From positions 1 through 28,417 of the forward strand of contig DFKI01000036.1 of the NCBI GenBank assembly GCA_002373325.1: DNA of 28,417 nt, in the 5' to 3' direction. The translations under genes and the position numbers were made by a program. Below are positions 1-7,215 of this stretch, one piece after another. Origin of the DNA: Treponema sp. UBA3649 (GTDB lineage: Bacteria; Spirochaetota; Spirochaetia; Treponematales; Treponemataceae). The number at the start of each line of letters is the position of its first letter. Position 1 is the stretch's first letter. The notes beneath the pieces are model-generated. The model saw nothing but the letters and a program-made list of their open reading frames with translations. It made no database searches and was not told where the DNA came from.

Positions 1-92
1 AAGTGAAAAAAAGATGGAACAAACGGATTTGTTCGCAACTAACGTTACTCACAGTATCTATTTGAGCAGACATTTCATTTCTTGTGATATTT

Positions 93-404
93 CTAAATAT
101 CTTCCAAAGAAATTTCCACAGCGGTCTCCAGATTTTTTAAAAGAGATTTTTTTAACATATCTATATCCAGTTTATTTTCCACTAACGTATTTGTTCCTGG
201 TTGGAAAAGTTTAAGCGAATCCACGTTCAGCGCATCGGCAATCCGTTCAATCATCTGAGGAGATGGAAATTTTTGCCCTATTTCTATCGTGCCAATATAA
301 GTTGTAGAACTTTTAGCCCTCTCCGCAAGCTGCTCCTGAGTGATATTCAGCTCCTTACGATATTTTTTTATGTTTAATGCCAAACATTCCTGAACCTTCG
401 TCAT
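93..404 (-). CDS. XRE-family (Cro/C1-type) helix-turn-helix repressor
   Basis: A 103-residue DNA-binding protein. Residues about 8-62 form a classical HTH_3 domain; the recognition-helix region is around 22-42, with the family pattern TQEQLAERA followed by YIGTIEIG and the end helix around IADALNV. The C-terminal 40 residues are charged and could mediate dimerisation. It reads away from the operon beginning at 547, and the two share a 142-bp AT-rich region with overlapping promoters and two palindromes, so it most likely represses both itself and that operon. The start ATG at 404 follows an AGGG-type ribosome-binding site. The family call is clear; the target is inferred from position only. 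Confidence 0.9.
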   Translation of the reverse strand: MTKVQECLALNIKKYRKELNITQEQLAERAKSSTTYIGTIEIGQKFPSPQMIERIADALNVDSLKLFQPGTNTLVENKLDIDMLKKSLLKNLETAVEISLEDI

Positions 405-423
405 TTTTATACCCTATCAGATT

Positions 424-452
424 ATTATTTTAAGTAAAAAGGATATTGACAA
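424..452 (-). promoter_or_regulatory. Promoter of the XRE repressor gene
   Basis: Read on the minus strand: TTGTCA (452-447), a 17-bp spacer, then AATAAT (429-424). Its -35 box overlaps the -35 box of the divergent operon by five bases, so only one polymerase can occupy the region at a time. Identified by eye from the consensus; no transcript evidence. Confidence 0.45.
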
Positions 453-473
453 TTATCTATTAGATGATATAAA
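446..473 (+). promoter_or_regulatory. Promoter of the membrane protein/LRR operon
   Basis: TTGACA at 446-451 (perfect -35), a 16-bp spacer and TATAAA at 468-473. The spacer contains the first ATCTATTAGAT palindrome (455-465), which would block polymerase when occupied. The leader to the ATG at 547 is about 65 bases. Confidence 0.6.
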
Positions 474-499
474 ATCCGAATATAATCTAATTGATTATA
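455..499. promoter_or_regulatory. Twin operator palindromes
   Basis: Two related palindromes: ATCTATTAGAT at 455-465, and ATCTAATTGAT at 485-495, which extends to seven-base arms TATAATC/GATTATA (481-487 and 493-499). Consensus ATCTAWTWGAT. Their centres are 30 bp apart, about three helical turns, so two dimers would bind the same face. The first lies between -35 and -10, the second just downstream of the expected start of transcription. The likely ligand is the XRE protein encoded at 93-404; this is inference. Confidence 0.55.
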
Positions 500-546
500 A
501 AATTGTATAAATTTCATATCCTAAAAGCGTAAAAGGGAGATTCATT

Positions 547-1344
547 ATGGATGACACAAAAGCTATTGCCCTGTCTGATTTTTCTTTTTTCAGCAAGATA
601 ATAATGGCATTCACATGGCTCTTGAAAAGTTGTATTGTATTTTCAATTTTTTTTGCGTTAATTCCGTTGAAATACTTTCTATATATGGAAAACAAAAATG
701 ACTATATGTTGCTTTTCATTGGAGCAATCTTGGCATACAGCATTGCCTTCTTGATATATTACATCATTTCAGAAGGAATCCTAAAGGAAATGATTTTAGG
801 ATTTGTGCTAACAATCATCGGCAGTGCCATCGCTTTTTTTATTCCGCCCGTCGGAATCATTATTGTAATTATCGGGGTAATTTCCATGATAAGAAGAGTA
901 ATATCTTTCTTAAAAATGATTCCCATGCTTCTTTTTGGATTCCTGCTGGCCGCCCTTCTTTTCTCAGACGAGCTCTTTACGGCAAGCAGCATATATTTCA
1001 GCAACACGAGCATACTTTTTACAATACATCTGTTCAGATTTCACCTCCCGGTTACGACACTTATGTCTGCATACATGGTTTTGACAGCCATCACATCGTT
1101 AGTTCTCTGTTTTAAGTACAGCCTGAAAAACGCGATGATGAGACAAGTTGTTATTCTCATGGCAATTCCAATCACGGCATTAATAATCTGGTTAATAAAA
1201 ACAAAACTGTCGGGTGCTTTATACAATCCGTCTCAAATTCAGCAAGTGAGCGTGCATAATGGCAAAGTTTTTGTAAGCGGATATTATAGGTCGAACGGAA
1301 CTTATGTGCATTCATATTTGAGAAACCTGCCGCATAAACTATAG
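547..1344 (+). CDS. Polytopic membrane protein of unknown function
   Basis: 265 residues with six or seven hydrophobic segments (about 18-40, 53-74, 82-99, 101-114, 124-140, 167-188, 198-217). The last 45 residues are hydrophilic and contain GYYRSNGTYV followed by a basic H-x-x-x-R tail. This resembles a short GYYRKDGTYV-type C-terminal motif found in many unrelated bacterial proteins (recalled, not searched). GGGAG precedes the ATG at a good distance. It is the first gene of a four-gene operon under the XRE operators. I do not recognise the family. The AT-rich base composition differs from the gene blocks to the right. Confidence 0.75.
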   Translation: MDDTKAIALSDFSFFSKIIMAFTWLLKSCIVFSIFFALIPLKYFLYMENKNDYMLLFIGAILAYSIAFLIYYIISEGILKEMILGFVLTIIGSAIAFFIPPVGIIIVIIGVISMIRRVISFLKMIPMLLFGFLLAALLFSDELFTASSIYFSNTSILFTIHLFRFHLPVTTLMSAYMVLTAITSLVLCFKYSLKNAMMRQVVILMAIPITALIIWLIKTKLSGALYNPSQIQQVSVHNGKVFVSGYYRSNGTYVHSYLRNLPHKL

Positions 1345-1379
1345 CAAGTTAAAAAATAGCAATCTCACAGGAGGTTTTT

Positions 1380-1538
1380 ATGCTTCAAACTTATGTAATC
1401 ACAGTTTGGATTGACTTAAACGGAAGAACGCATACAGCCCCATGCACAATACAGGCAGGAAGTCTGTCAGAGGCAAAGGCGAAATTCAAGGCACTACACA
1501 GCGATTGCAAAACAGTCACCGGTGCACATAAAAAATAA
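1380..1538 (+). CDS. Small 52-residue protein, unknown
   Basis: A 52-codon reading frame with an AGGAGG ribosome-binding site at ideal spacing, lying 35 bases after the membrane protein and 21 bases before the LRR gene. The sequence begins MLQTYVITVW, has a predicted beta-strand pair, a Cys in TAPCTIQ, then a basic amphipathic helix SLSEAKAKFKALH and a second Cys in SDCKTV. There is no signal peptide or membrane segment. The strand-strand-helix pattern resembles small phage- or plasmid-type proteins, but no family can be named. Operon position and strong initiation signal are the reasons to accept it. Confidence 0.6.
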   Translation: MLQTYVITVWIDLNGRTHTAPCTIQAGSLSEAKAKFKALHSDCKTVTGAHKK

Positions 1539-1559
1539 ACATAACAAGGAGTACAGAAA

Positions 1560-2804
1560 ATGAAAAGAATCATTTCTGCAATTTTTGCGGGGGCATTAAT
1601 TCTTTTGGGAACAGAAACTCTTGCAGCAGAACCTGCCAGAACAAGACAAAGAGAGTCAAAAGAAGCTCTTGAGGCATTCGAGAAAACAGTTCCGCTCACA
1701 GAGGCTGATTTCGAATACGAGCTTACCGAAGACGGAAACGGCATCCGGCTCACAAAATATCTGGGAAAAGAAAAAAGGATTCGCATCCCGGAAGAGATTG
1801 AAGAAATTCCGGTTGTTGAGCTGGGGGAAGCTTTATTTAAACATATGTACTTATTTGATAGTATGCCTGATATGGAAGTCGTTTATATTCCTGATACAAT
1901 AAAGAATATCTGTGATTTTTCGGAACAAAAAGAATTAAAATACGTAAGACTCCCAGAAAACTTACAAACCATACCAAGCAAAACATTTTATGAATGCAAA
2001 TCTCTCGAAGAAATATACATACCCGATTCTGTTAGAACTATTGGAACTGACGCTTTTTCCTCTTCTGGATTAAAAACCATAGATTTTCCTGATGATGTTA
2101 GTTTTAAGTATTTTTATAATTCGGAATGCTTTGATTATAATTCTATATGTTCATACTGCAAGCAATTGACAAGCGTACATCTACCATCTAGTTTAACTGA
2201 AATTCCTGAAAGTATGTTCTCAAATTGCGAATCACTAAAATCTATAGAGATTCCAAGCAAAGTTACATCAATTAAATCCTACGCATTCTCATTCTGTAGA
2301 TCATTAACTGACGTTACCTTTTCTTCAAATCTTACATGTATAGAATCTTATGCATTTCTTTATTGCACATCGCTTTCGGAATTAACTCTTCCCGAAAACC
2401 TAAAAAAGTTAGGCTACAATGTTTTCGAATCAGTACCTATGAAAAATTTTATCATTCCAGATTCCGTTATAGAAATCTCCTCCAATAAGAAGGGATCCGA
2501 AGATGGCAGCATATATCTTGGTGTTTCAAATTGCGATAATTTACATATTCCAAACTGGATAACAAAGCTTTGTAATATTCCAAGCTGCGTAAAAATCATA
2601 AATTTCCCCGCATCTTTGAAAACCTGTAATTTAAGCGATAATTACGAAAATCTTGAAAATATAATTATTCCAGATTCGTTGGAATCTGTTGACTTTTCTT
2701 ATGCTGATTTCTCCTCCGCGAAGCTCCCTTTAAAAACACAAAAGAGACTTCGTGAGTTAGGATACACAGGAAAATTCGCTGGAACACGTCCGGCAAAAAA
2801 ATAA
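1560..2804 (+). CDS. BspA-like leucine-rich-repeat (LRR_5) secreted protein
   Basis: 414 residues. Residues 1-22 form a Sec signal peptide (MKRII, hydrophobic core, LAA cleavage site). About ten LRR_5/BspA-type repeats fill residues 70-390, with the usual pattern of I-x-IPDSV-x-x-I and FxxCxSL (for example IYIPDSVRTIG, ENLKKLGYNVF, IIPDSLESV). Such proteins are surface or secreted adhesins in Treponema, Bacteroides and oral anaerobes; no anchor is visible. AAGGAG lies upstream of the ATG. The repeat region (about 1840-2700) is far more AT-rich than both ends of the gene: the line at 2101 has 14 G/C in 60, the line at 1681 has 29. This suggests that the repeat block was exchanged by recombination. 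Confidence 0.9.
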   Translation: MKRIISAIFAGALILLGTETLAAEPARTRQRESKEALEAFEKTVPLTEADFEYELTEDGNGIRLTKYLGKEKRIRIPEEIEEIPVVELGEALFKHMYLFDSMPDMEVVYIPDTIKNICDFSEQKELKYVRLPENLQTIPSKTFYECKSLEEIYIPDSVRTIGTDAFSSSGLKTIDFPDDVSFKYFYNSECFDYNSICSYCKQLTSVHLPSSLTEIPESMFSNCESLKSIEIPSKVTSIKSYAFSFCRSLTDVTFSSNLTCIESYAFLYCTSLSELTLPENLKKLGYNVFESVPMKNFIIPDSVIEISSNKKGSEDGSIYLGVSNCDNLHIPNWITKLCNIPSCVKIINFPASLKTCNLSDNYENLENIIIPDSLESVDFSYADFSSAKLPLKTQKRLRELGYTGKFAGTRPAKK

Positions 2805-2817
2805 GGAGTAACTAAAC

Positions 2818-3429
2818 ATGAAACATCTTACTTTCAAGACCGTCACATCTGCATTGCTTATTCTGGCATCGGTGTTGGCATTAACAGCCTGCGGAAAGAA
2901 AAAATCAGACGTAAAAAAATCCGCATCCTCAGGCGAAGAAAACTATTCGTTCAGCGGAAAAGATCCGGAGTTTACGGCAAGTGTAGTTGAAGAAAAGGAT
3001 GCAGATGGAAATCTTGTGGCATATTTCGTGCTTAACAACTACAAGGTGGAGTTCAAGACAAAAGACGAGGCAATTGCACATTTTAATGAACTCAAAAAGA
3101 GTTGGGAAACTGCGGAAGCCGAGGATGGAGAAGGTATGGGTGCATTATCCATCATGTATGAAATGGAAAACCTTGACTTGCACACAGTCCGCGAAGTCGG
3201 TGGAATCCGCTATGTGAATCTGGAGGGAGATCCCAACTATGCGGATGTGGATGAGCCGTCTTTTTCTTCTATGAGCACTGACGATTTATTGACTGAGTAC
3301 GAGAACACAGGCTATACCGTCATGTTGGTGATTCAGGAACTCTCAAGCAGAAACCTGACTCCGCAGCAGGAAAGGCGAGTAAATCAAATTGCTGAAAATC
3401 TTGCAAATATGTTTGGTGAGGACTGGTAA
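2818..3429 (+). CDS. Lipoprotein of unknown function
   Basis: 203 residues. The N-terminus is a lipoprotein signal peptide with a long hydrophobic core and lipobox LTAC, giving Cys25 as the lipidated residue, followed by a basic and Ser/Glu-rich linker to about residue 45. The mature part is acidic and contains a strand pair around ADGNLVAYFVLNNYKVEF and a helical C-terminus (LTPQQERRVNQIAENL). I do not recognise a domain. It starts 13 bases after the LRR gene, so the two are very probably cotranscribed and may act together at the cell surface. Confidence 0.8.
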   Translation: MKHLTFKTVTSALLILASVLALTACGKKKSDVKKSASSGEENYSFSGKDPEFTASVVEEKDADGNLVAYFVLNNYKVEFKTKDEAIAHFNELKKSWETAEAEDGEGMGALSIMYEMENLDLHTVREVGGIRYVNLEGDPNYADVDEPSFSSMSTDDLLTEYENTGYTVMLVIQELSSRNLTPQQERRVNQIAENLANMFGEDW

Positions 3430-3438
3430 TCCAACCTT

Positions 3439-3675
3439 AAGGCACTAGAAAAATTCGAGGATTTTTAAGCTGCAACTATAGACACTCAAAATTCATACGG
3501 ATTCTAAAATCACCAACATGATTTCTTTGAATTGTGACATGCTCCAGAAAAACTTTTAAAGAGATTACGTTAGTAATCTCGAATCCGTGTGGCCCCTTAA
3601 TACACCGCGGCAACAAGAATTGTCCTAGCCATAAAAAATATTTTAACATAAAAAATTGATTTTGAATAGTGCCTT
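3439..3675. repeat. Non-coding element with nested inverted repeats
   Basis: This gap of 350 bases (3430-3779) has no convincing gene. It contains an outer inverted repeat AAGGCACTA (3439-3447) / TAGTGCCTT (3667-3675). Inside is an 11-bp stem with one G-T pair, CATACGGATTC (3494-3504) with GAATCCGTGTG (3581-3591). Within that are two hairpins: AAATCA/TGATTT (3507-3524) and a perfect 8-bp stem GAGATTAC/GTAATCTC with loop GTTA (3561-3580). The arrangement is like a branched RNA or a small MITE. Strand and function are unknown. Confidence 0.4.
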
Positions 3676-3767
3676 GTTTTTCTCATATTGATGAGATTTT
3701 GACAAAAGTTGCGGACATTTGAGACTGTCGTTGCAAACTGGAACTTCCCAAAACAAAAAAAATCCTT

Positions 3768-3773
3768 TACAAT
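3768..3773 (+). promoter_or_regulatory. Candidate -10 box directly before the phosphoesterase start
   Basis: TACAAT ends six bases before the ATG at 3780, and no ribosome-binding site is visible. A weak -35 (TTCCCA, 3745-3750) lies 17 bases upstream. If real, the mRNA would start at or next to the ATG (leaderless). Confidence 0.35.
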
Positions 3774-3779
3774 ACGGGC

Positions 3780-4436
3780 ATGAAACTTTACATAGCAGAC
3801 CAGCATTTTTACCACGAGAGGCTGATTCAGTCCATGGATTGCAGGGGATTCCAGTCCATAAAGGAAATGAACGAGCACATGATTTCCCGGTGGAACTCAA
3901 AAGTTCAGGGAGGCGACATCGTGATTGTGCTCGGCGACATGTTTTTCAGCAAGAGCGCGGATGAAGTCAACCTGATTTTGAAAAAATTGAACGGAAAAAT
4001 CTGCCTGATTGAGGGAAACCACGACTGCACATGGCTTAAAAAGGAGGGAGTGAACCTGAACCGATTCGAATGGATAAAACCATACGCGGAGACTGAGGAC
4101 CACGGCAACAAGGTGATTCTGAGCCACTATCCTGTGTTCTGCTACAACCATCAGTACCAGCTGCACTCGGACGGAAGCCCCAAGACATTTATGCTCTACG
4201 GTCATGTCCACAACACCCACGACGAAGTTCTGGTAAATCACTTCATGGGCCTCACAAGAAAAACAGTCCTGAAATCAGAAAAAGGAGAGCGGAAAATCCC
4301 CTGTGAGATGATAAACTGCTTCTGCATGTTCAGTGACTATAAGCCCCTTTCCTTGGACGAATGGATTAAGACCGATGCCGAAAGAAGAAAGTCCATTCCG
4401 CCCCTCTCCCCCGACGGAAATCTTACGGACGAATAA
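3780..4436 (+). CDS. Calcineurin-like metallophosphoesterase
   Basis: 218 residues, full length for the family. The metal-binding blocks are present in order: D7-x-H9 (IADQHFYH), G52-D53 (VLGDMFF), GNHD at 79-82, H116 in SHYPVF and GHVH at 141-144. This is the compact cytoplasmic group that often sits near phage or mobile genes; the substrate is unknown (phosphodiester or phosphomonoester). The C-terminal segment IPCEMINCFCMFSDY is typical of this subgroup. There is no clear Shine-Dalgarno sequence, but a TACAAT box ends six bases before the start. Confidence 0.9.
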   Translation: MKLYIADQHFYHERLIQSMDCRGFQSIKEMNEHMISRWNSKVQGGDIVIVLGDMFFSKSADEVNLILKKLNGKICLIEGNHDCTWLKKEGVNLNRFEWIKPYAETEDHGNKVILSHYPVFCYNHQYQLHSDGSPKTFMLYGHVHNTHDEVLVNHFMGLTRKTVLKSEKGERKIPCEMINCFCMFSDYKPLSLDEWIKTDAERRKSIPPLSPDGNLTDE

Positions 4437-4499
4437 TTTTTTATTATTTTTCCATTTTGCTATTGTTTTTTCGCGCAAATTTGATTATTTTTATATTTG

Positions 4500-5111
4500 A
4501 TGGAAGATTTGTATCAGGTCTTGGGCGTTGGAAAATCATCCACGCAGGAAGACATTAAAAAGGCATACAGGAACCTCGCATTTAAATATCACCCGGACCG
4601 GAACAACGGAGACGCGGCTGCCGAAGAGAAGTTTAAAAAAATCAACGAGGCATACAGCGTTTTGGGTGATGAGGACAAGAGAAAACAGTACGATTTGTAC
4701 GGAGCGAACTCATACTCACAATCCGCAAATGCAGGAAACGGCTCGTCATACGGAAACTATGGAAACTACGGCTACTGGAAGACGGGAACCTACGATTATT
4801 CTTCATCGGGCGATCCTTTCTGGGAATTTTTCAGGCAGGCTTCATCCTCATCGTCATCAAACACAAGCGAAAGAGACTCCGACAGGCACACATACACGTA
4901 CACAAACAGAAGGACATCCTCCAAAATCACGCGCAGGGAAGCATTCTCAATGTTTTTGACCGGAGTATTGCAGGCCATCGCAGGATTCGCCATCCTCAGA
5001 CTGATTGTGTTGTTCATCCCGCTTAACATTCTCTGCCTGATTTGGGCGGTAAAGGGAATCACAAAGGCACTCTCCGCGCTCAGGTACATCTTCAAGCCGC
5101 AAAATCAGTAG
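4500..5111 (+). CDS. J-domain (DnaJ-like) protein with C-terminal membrane segment
   Basis: 203 residues. Residues 3-68 are a complete J domain with the HPD motif at 31-33 (KYHPDRN) and the NEAYSVLGDEDKRKQYD helix. Residues 70-120 are rich in Gly, Tyr, Ser and Asn. There is no zinc-finger or substrate-binding domain as in true DnaJ. Residues about 150-185 are hydrophobic (one long or two short membrane segments), followed by a basic tail. It probably recruits DnaK to the membrane. I start at ATG 4500, because the J domain begins there; a TTG lies one codon upstream. No ribosome-binding site is visible. Confidence 0.88.
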   Translation: MEDLYQVLGVGKSSTQEDIKKAYRNLAFKYHPDRNNGDAAAEEKFKKINEAYSVLGDEDKRKQYDLYGANSYSQSANAGNGSSYGNYGNYGYWKTGTYDYSSSGDPFWEFFRQASSSSSSNTSERDSDRHTYTYTNRRTSSKITRREAFSMFLTGVLQAIAGFAILRLIVLFIPLNILCLIWAVKGITKALSALRYIFKPQNQ

Positions 5112-5165
5112 ATTTGGGAGACCTTCGCTCAGCCCATTTTAAGATAAAAAAAATCTCTAAAATTC

Positions 5166-5194
5166 TTGCAGAAATCTCAAATTCAGTGTATTCT
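5166..5194 (+). promoter_or_regulatory. Promoter of the ldhA-DUF1848 unit
   Basis: TTGCAG (5166-5171), a 17-bp spacer and TATTCT (5189-5194), about 70 bases before the ldhA start. It lies in the 154-base gap between the J-domain gene and ldhA. Confidence 0.5.
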
Positions 5195-5265
5195 ATATGG
5201 GTAGAATTTCAAAAACTCGTTTTAAGCACCCCAAAAAGAGATTTGCGGAATCCTGAGGAGGAAAC

Positions 5266-6273
5266 ATGAAATCACCGGACTGGTCAATAGCTTTCTACGA
5301 CGCGCGTAAGTATGACGAGGAGTCGTTTACGGAAGCGAACAAGAATTTTTTCTACAACATAGATTTTTTTGACTTTCACCTGAACGAAAAGACCGCTCCC
5401 ACGGCAAAAGGATTCGAGGTCGTCTGCCCCTTCGTAAATGACACTCTCAACGACAAAGTGATTGGAATCCTGAAAGAATGCGGGGTCAAGCTGATTGCGC
5501 TCCGTTGTGCCGGTTACAACAACGTGGATTTGAAGGCGGCGGCAAAGGCTGGAATCAAAGTGGTGCGAGTCCCGGCATATTCACCACATTCGGTTGCGGA
5601 GCACGGTGTTGCACTTCTTATGGCACTGACCCGCCACATCCCCCAGGCTTATGCGAGGACAAGGACGGGAAACTTCACGCTCAACGGACTTACAGGACGA
5701 GATTTGCATGGTCTTACGGCAGGAATCCTTGGAACCGGACGCATCGGAAAAATCATGGCGGAGATTCTCTCCGGGTTCGGCATGAACGTCGAAGTCTATG
5801 ACATCTACCCGGACAACGACTGGGCGGAAAAGCACGGGTTCAAATATGTCCAGCTCACGCAGCTCTTCACGGATTCCGACGTACTGAGCCTGCACTGTCC
5901 CTTGAACGACACGACAAAGCACATAATCAGCGAGCAGTCACTCCAGCTTATGAAGCACGACGCGGTAATCATCAACACGGGACGAGGCGCACTGATTGAC
6001 ACGAACGCACTGGTAAAGGCACTCAAGCATCAGACCATAGGCGGTGCGGCCCTTGACGTGTATGAGGAGGAGAGCAAGTATTTCTTCGAGGACTGGTCGG
6101 TGGACATAATCCGTGACGACGTTCTCTCAAGGCTGATGACTTTCCCCAACGTAATCATCACGGGGCACCAGGCTTTCCTTACGAGCAACGCATTGAAATC
6201 CATCGCGGAAACAACCCTCTCCAACATAAAGGCATTTTACGCGGGGGAGGAGCTTGAGAACGAAATCAAGTAG
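5266..6273 (+). CDS. ldhA: D-lactate dehydrogenase (D-2-hydroxyacid dehydrogenase family)
   Basis: 335 residues, the usual length of LdhA. It reduces pyruvate to D-lactate with NADH in the cytoplasm, a fermentative route that reoxidises NADH. Landmarks: substrate loop RCAGYNNVDL (80-89), SVAEHGVALL (109-118), dinucleotide-binding GTGRIG (156-161) with acidic Asp179 in VYDIYP (selects NAD over NADP), catalytic Arg240 in NTGRGALID, Glu near 268 in DVYEEE and catalytic His301 in GHQAFLT. A GAGGAGG ribosome-binding site precedes the ATG. The next gene starts three bases after the stop, so they are cotranscribed. Other family members (hydroxyisocaproate dehydrogenase) cannot be fully excluded. Confidence 0.93.
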   Translation: MKSPDWSIAFYDARKYDEESFTEANKNFFYNIDFFDFHLNEKTAPTAKGFEVVCPFVNDTLNDKVIGILKECGVKLIALRCAGYNNVDLKAAAKAGIKVVRVPAYSPHSVAEHGVALLMALTRHIPQAYARTRTGNFTLNGLTGRDLHGLTAGILGTGRIGKIMAEILSGFGMNVEVYDIYPDNDWAEKHGFKYVQLTQLFTDSDVLSLHCPLNDTTKHIISEQSLQLMKHDAVIINTGRGALIDTNALVKALKHQTIGGAALDVYEEESKYFFEDWSVDIIRDDVLSRLMTFPNVIITGHQAFLTSNALKSIAETTLSNIKAFYAGEELENEIK

Positions 6274-6276
6274 CCG

Positions 6277-7215
6277 ATGATAATCAACACGGGCGGAAGG
6301 ACAGACACAGTCCACTATTACTCAGAATGGCTCCTGCAAAGATTCAAGGAGGGTTTCGTCTACTCGCGGAATCCTCTTTTCCCGGACAAAGTGACGCGCT
6401 GGTCCCTCACCCCTTCCACCGTGGACTGCGTTCTTTTCTGCTCAAAAAACTACGCGCCAATCCTGCCGAGACTTCACGAAATCACCGACAGATTCAACAC
6501 TTTCTTCCATTATACCATCACGGCTTACGGAAAGGACATTGAGCCGCACGTCCCCGACATTGACACGAGCATAGACACACTTTTCAAGCTGGAGAAAATC
6601 GTGGGGAAAGGGCGCATCGCATGGAGGTATGATCCGGTACTGCTCACGAAAAAATACACAATCCAGCAGCACCTGATTACTTTCGCGCACATGGCAGCAC
6701 GCCTTTCGGGGCACGTTGACCGCTGCATTTTCAGCTTCGTGGAGATGTACACAAAGCTCCAGTTCAACATGAGCGAGCTTCTGATTCTGACCGAGGAGGA
6801 CATGGAGGAGCTTGCCCGCGGACTGGGACAGATTGCCGCGAAATACAGAATCCCCATACAGACCTGCGCCACAAAAAGGGACTACACAAGATTCGGAATC
6901 TCTCCCTCAGGATGCGTCACCCTGGACATGCTCGGAAAAGCGAACGGAGTTAAGTTCAGGGACTTGAAGCACAACGGAATGAGGAGGGACTGCCGCTGCA
7001 TGGTGAGCCACGACATTGGAGCCTACAACACATGTCCCGCAGGATGCCGCTACTGCTACGCGAACCAAAATCCAAAATCCGCCGAGGAAAACTTCAAAAA
7101 GCACGATCCCTCAAAGCCGATTCTTCTGGGCGACATCACGGAAGGTGACGAGGTGACTTTCGGAAACCAAAAGTCGTTCCTGGATTTTTCCGACGCACAG
7201 ATGATGCTCTTTTAG
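6277..7215 (+). CDS. DUF1848 family protein with radical-SAM-like cysteine motif
   Basis: 312 residues, full length. The N-terminal two thirds match DUF1848 as I recall it (MIINTGGRTD, GKGRIAWRYDPV). The C-terminus carries C253-x3-C257-x2-C260 (NTCPAGCRYCYA), the spacing that binds the [4Fe-4S] cluster of radical SAM enzymes, plus Cys239 and Cys241. The family description itself notes the similarity; no reaction is known to me. In radical SAM enzymes this motif is near the N-terminus, so the layout may be permuted. Cotranscribed with ldhA (three-base gap, no own ribosome-binding site; probably translationally coupled). The stop codon lies inside a hairpin. Confidence 0.88.
   Translation: MIINTGGRTDTVHYYSEWLLQRFKEGFVYSRNPLFPDKVTRWSLTPSTVDCVLFCSKNYAPILPRLHEITDRFNTFFHYTITAYGKDIEPHVPDIDTSIDTLFKLEKIVGKGRIAWRYDPVLLTKKYTIQQHLITFAHMAARLSGHVDRCIFSFVEMYTKLQFNMSELLILTEEDMEELARGLGQIAAKYRIPIQTCATKRDYTRFGISPSGCVTLDMLGKANGVKFRDLKHNGMRRDCRCMVSHDIGAYNTCPAGCRYCYANQNPKSAEENFKKHDPSKPILLGDITEGDEVTFGNQKSFLDFSDAQMMLF

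Noticed and set aside
14..214. Plus-strand ORF opposite the XRE gene
   Set aside because: No ribosome-binding site, and it is antisense to a well-supported gene; positions 1-92 otherwise show nothing identifiable.
1488..1497. AAGGCACTA copies at 1488, 3439, 3667 (inverted) and 10718 as a dispersed repeat
   Set aside because: AAGGCACT is also frequent in genes as Lys-Ala-Leu codons, so the dispersed copies may be chance; only the 3439/3667 inverted pair is kept.
3588..3610. T-box-like sequence (GTGTGG ... ACACCGCGG)
   Set aside because: Order and spacing do not fit a T-box antiterminator, and the next gene is not an aminoacyl-tRNA or amino-acid gene.
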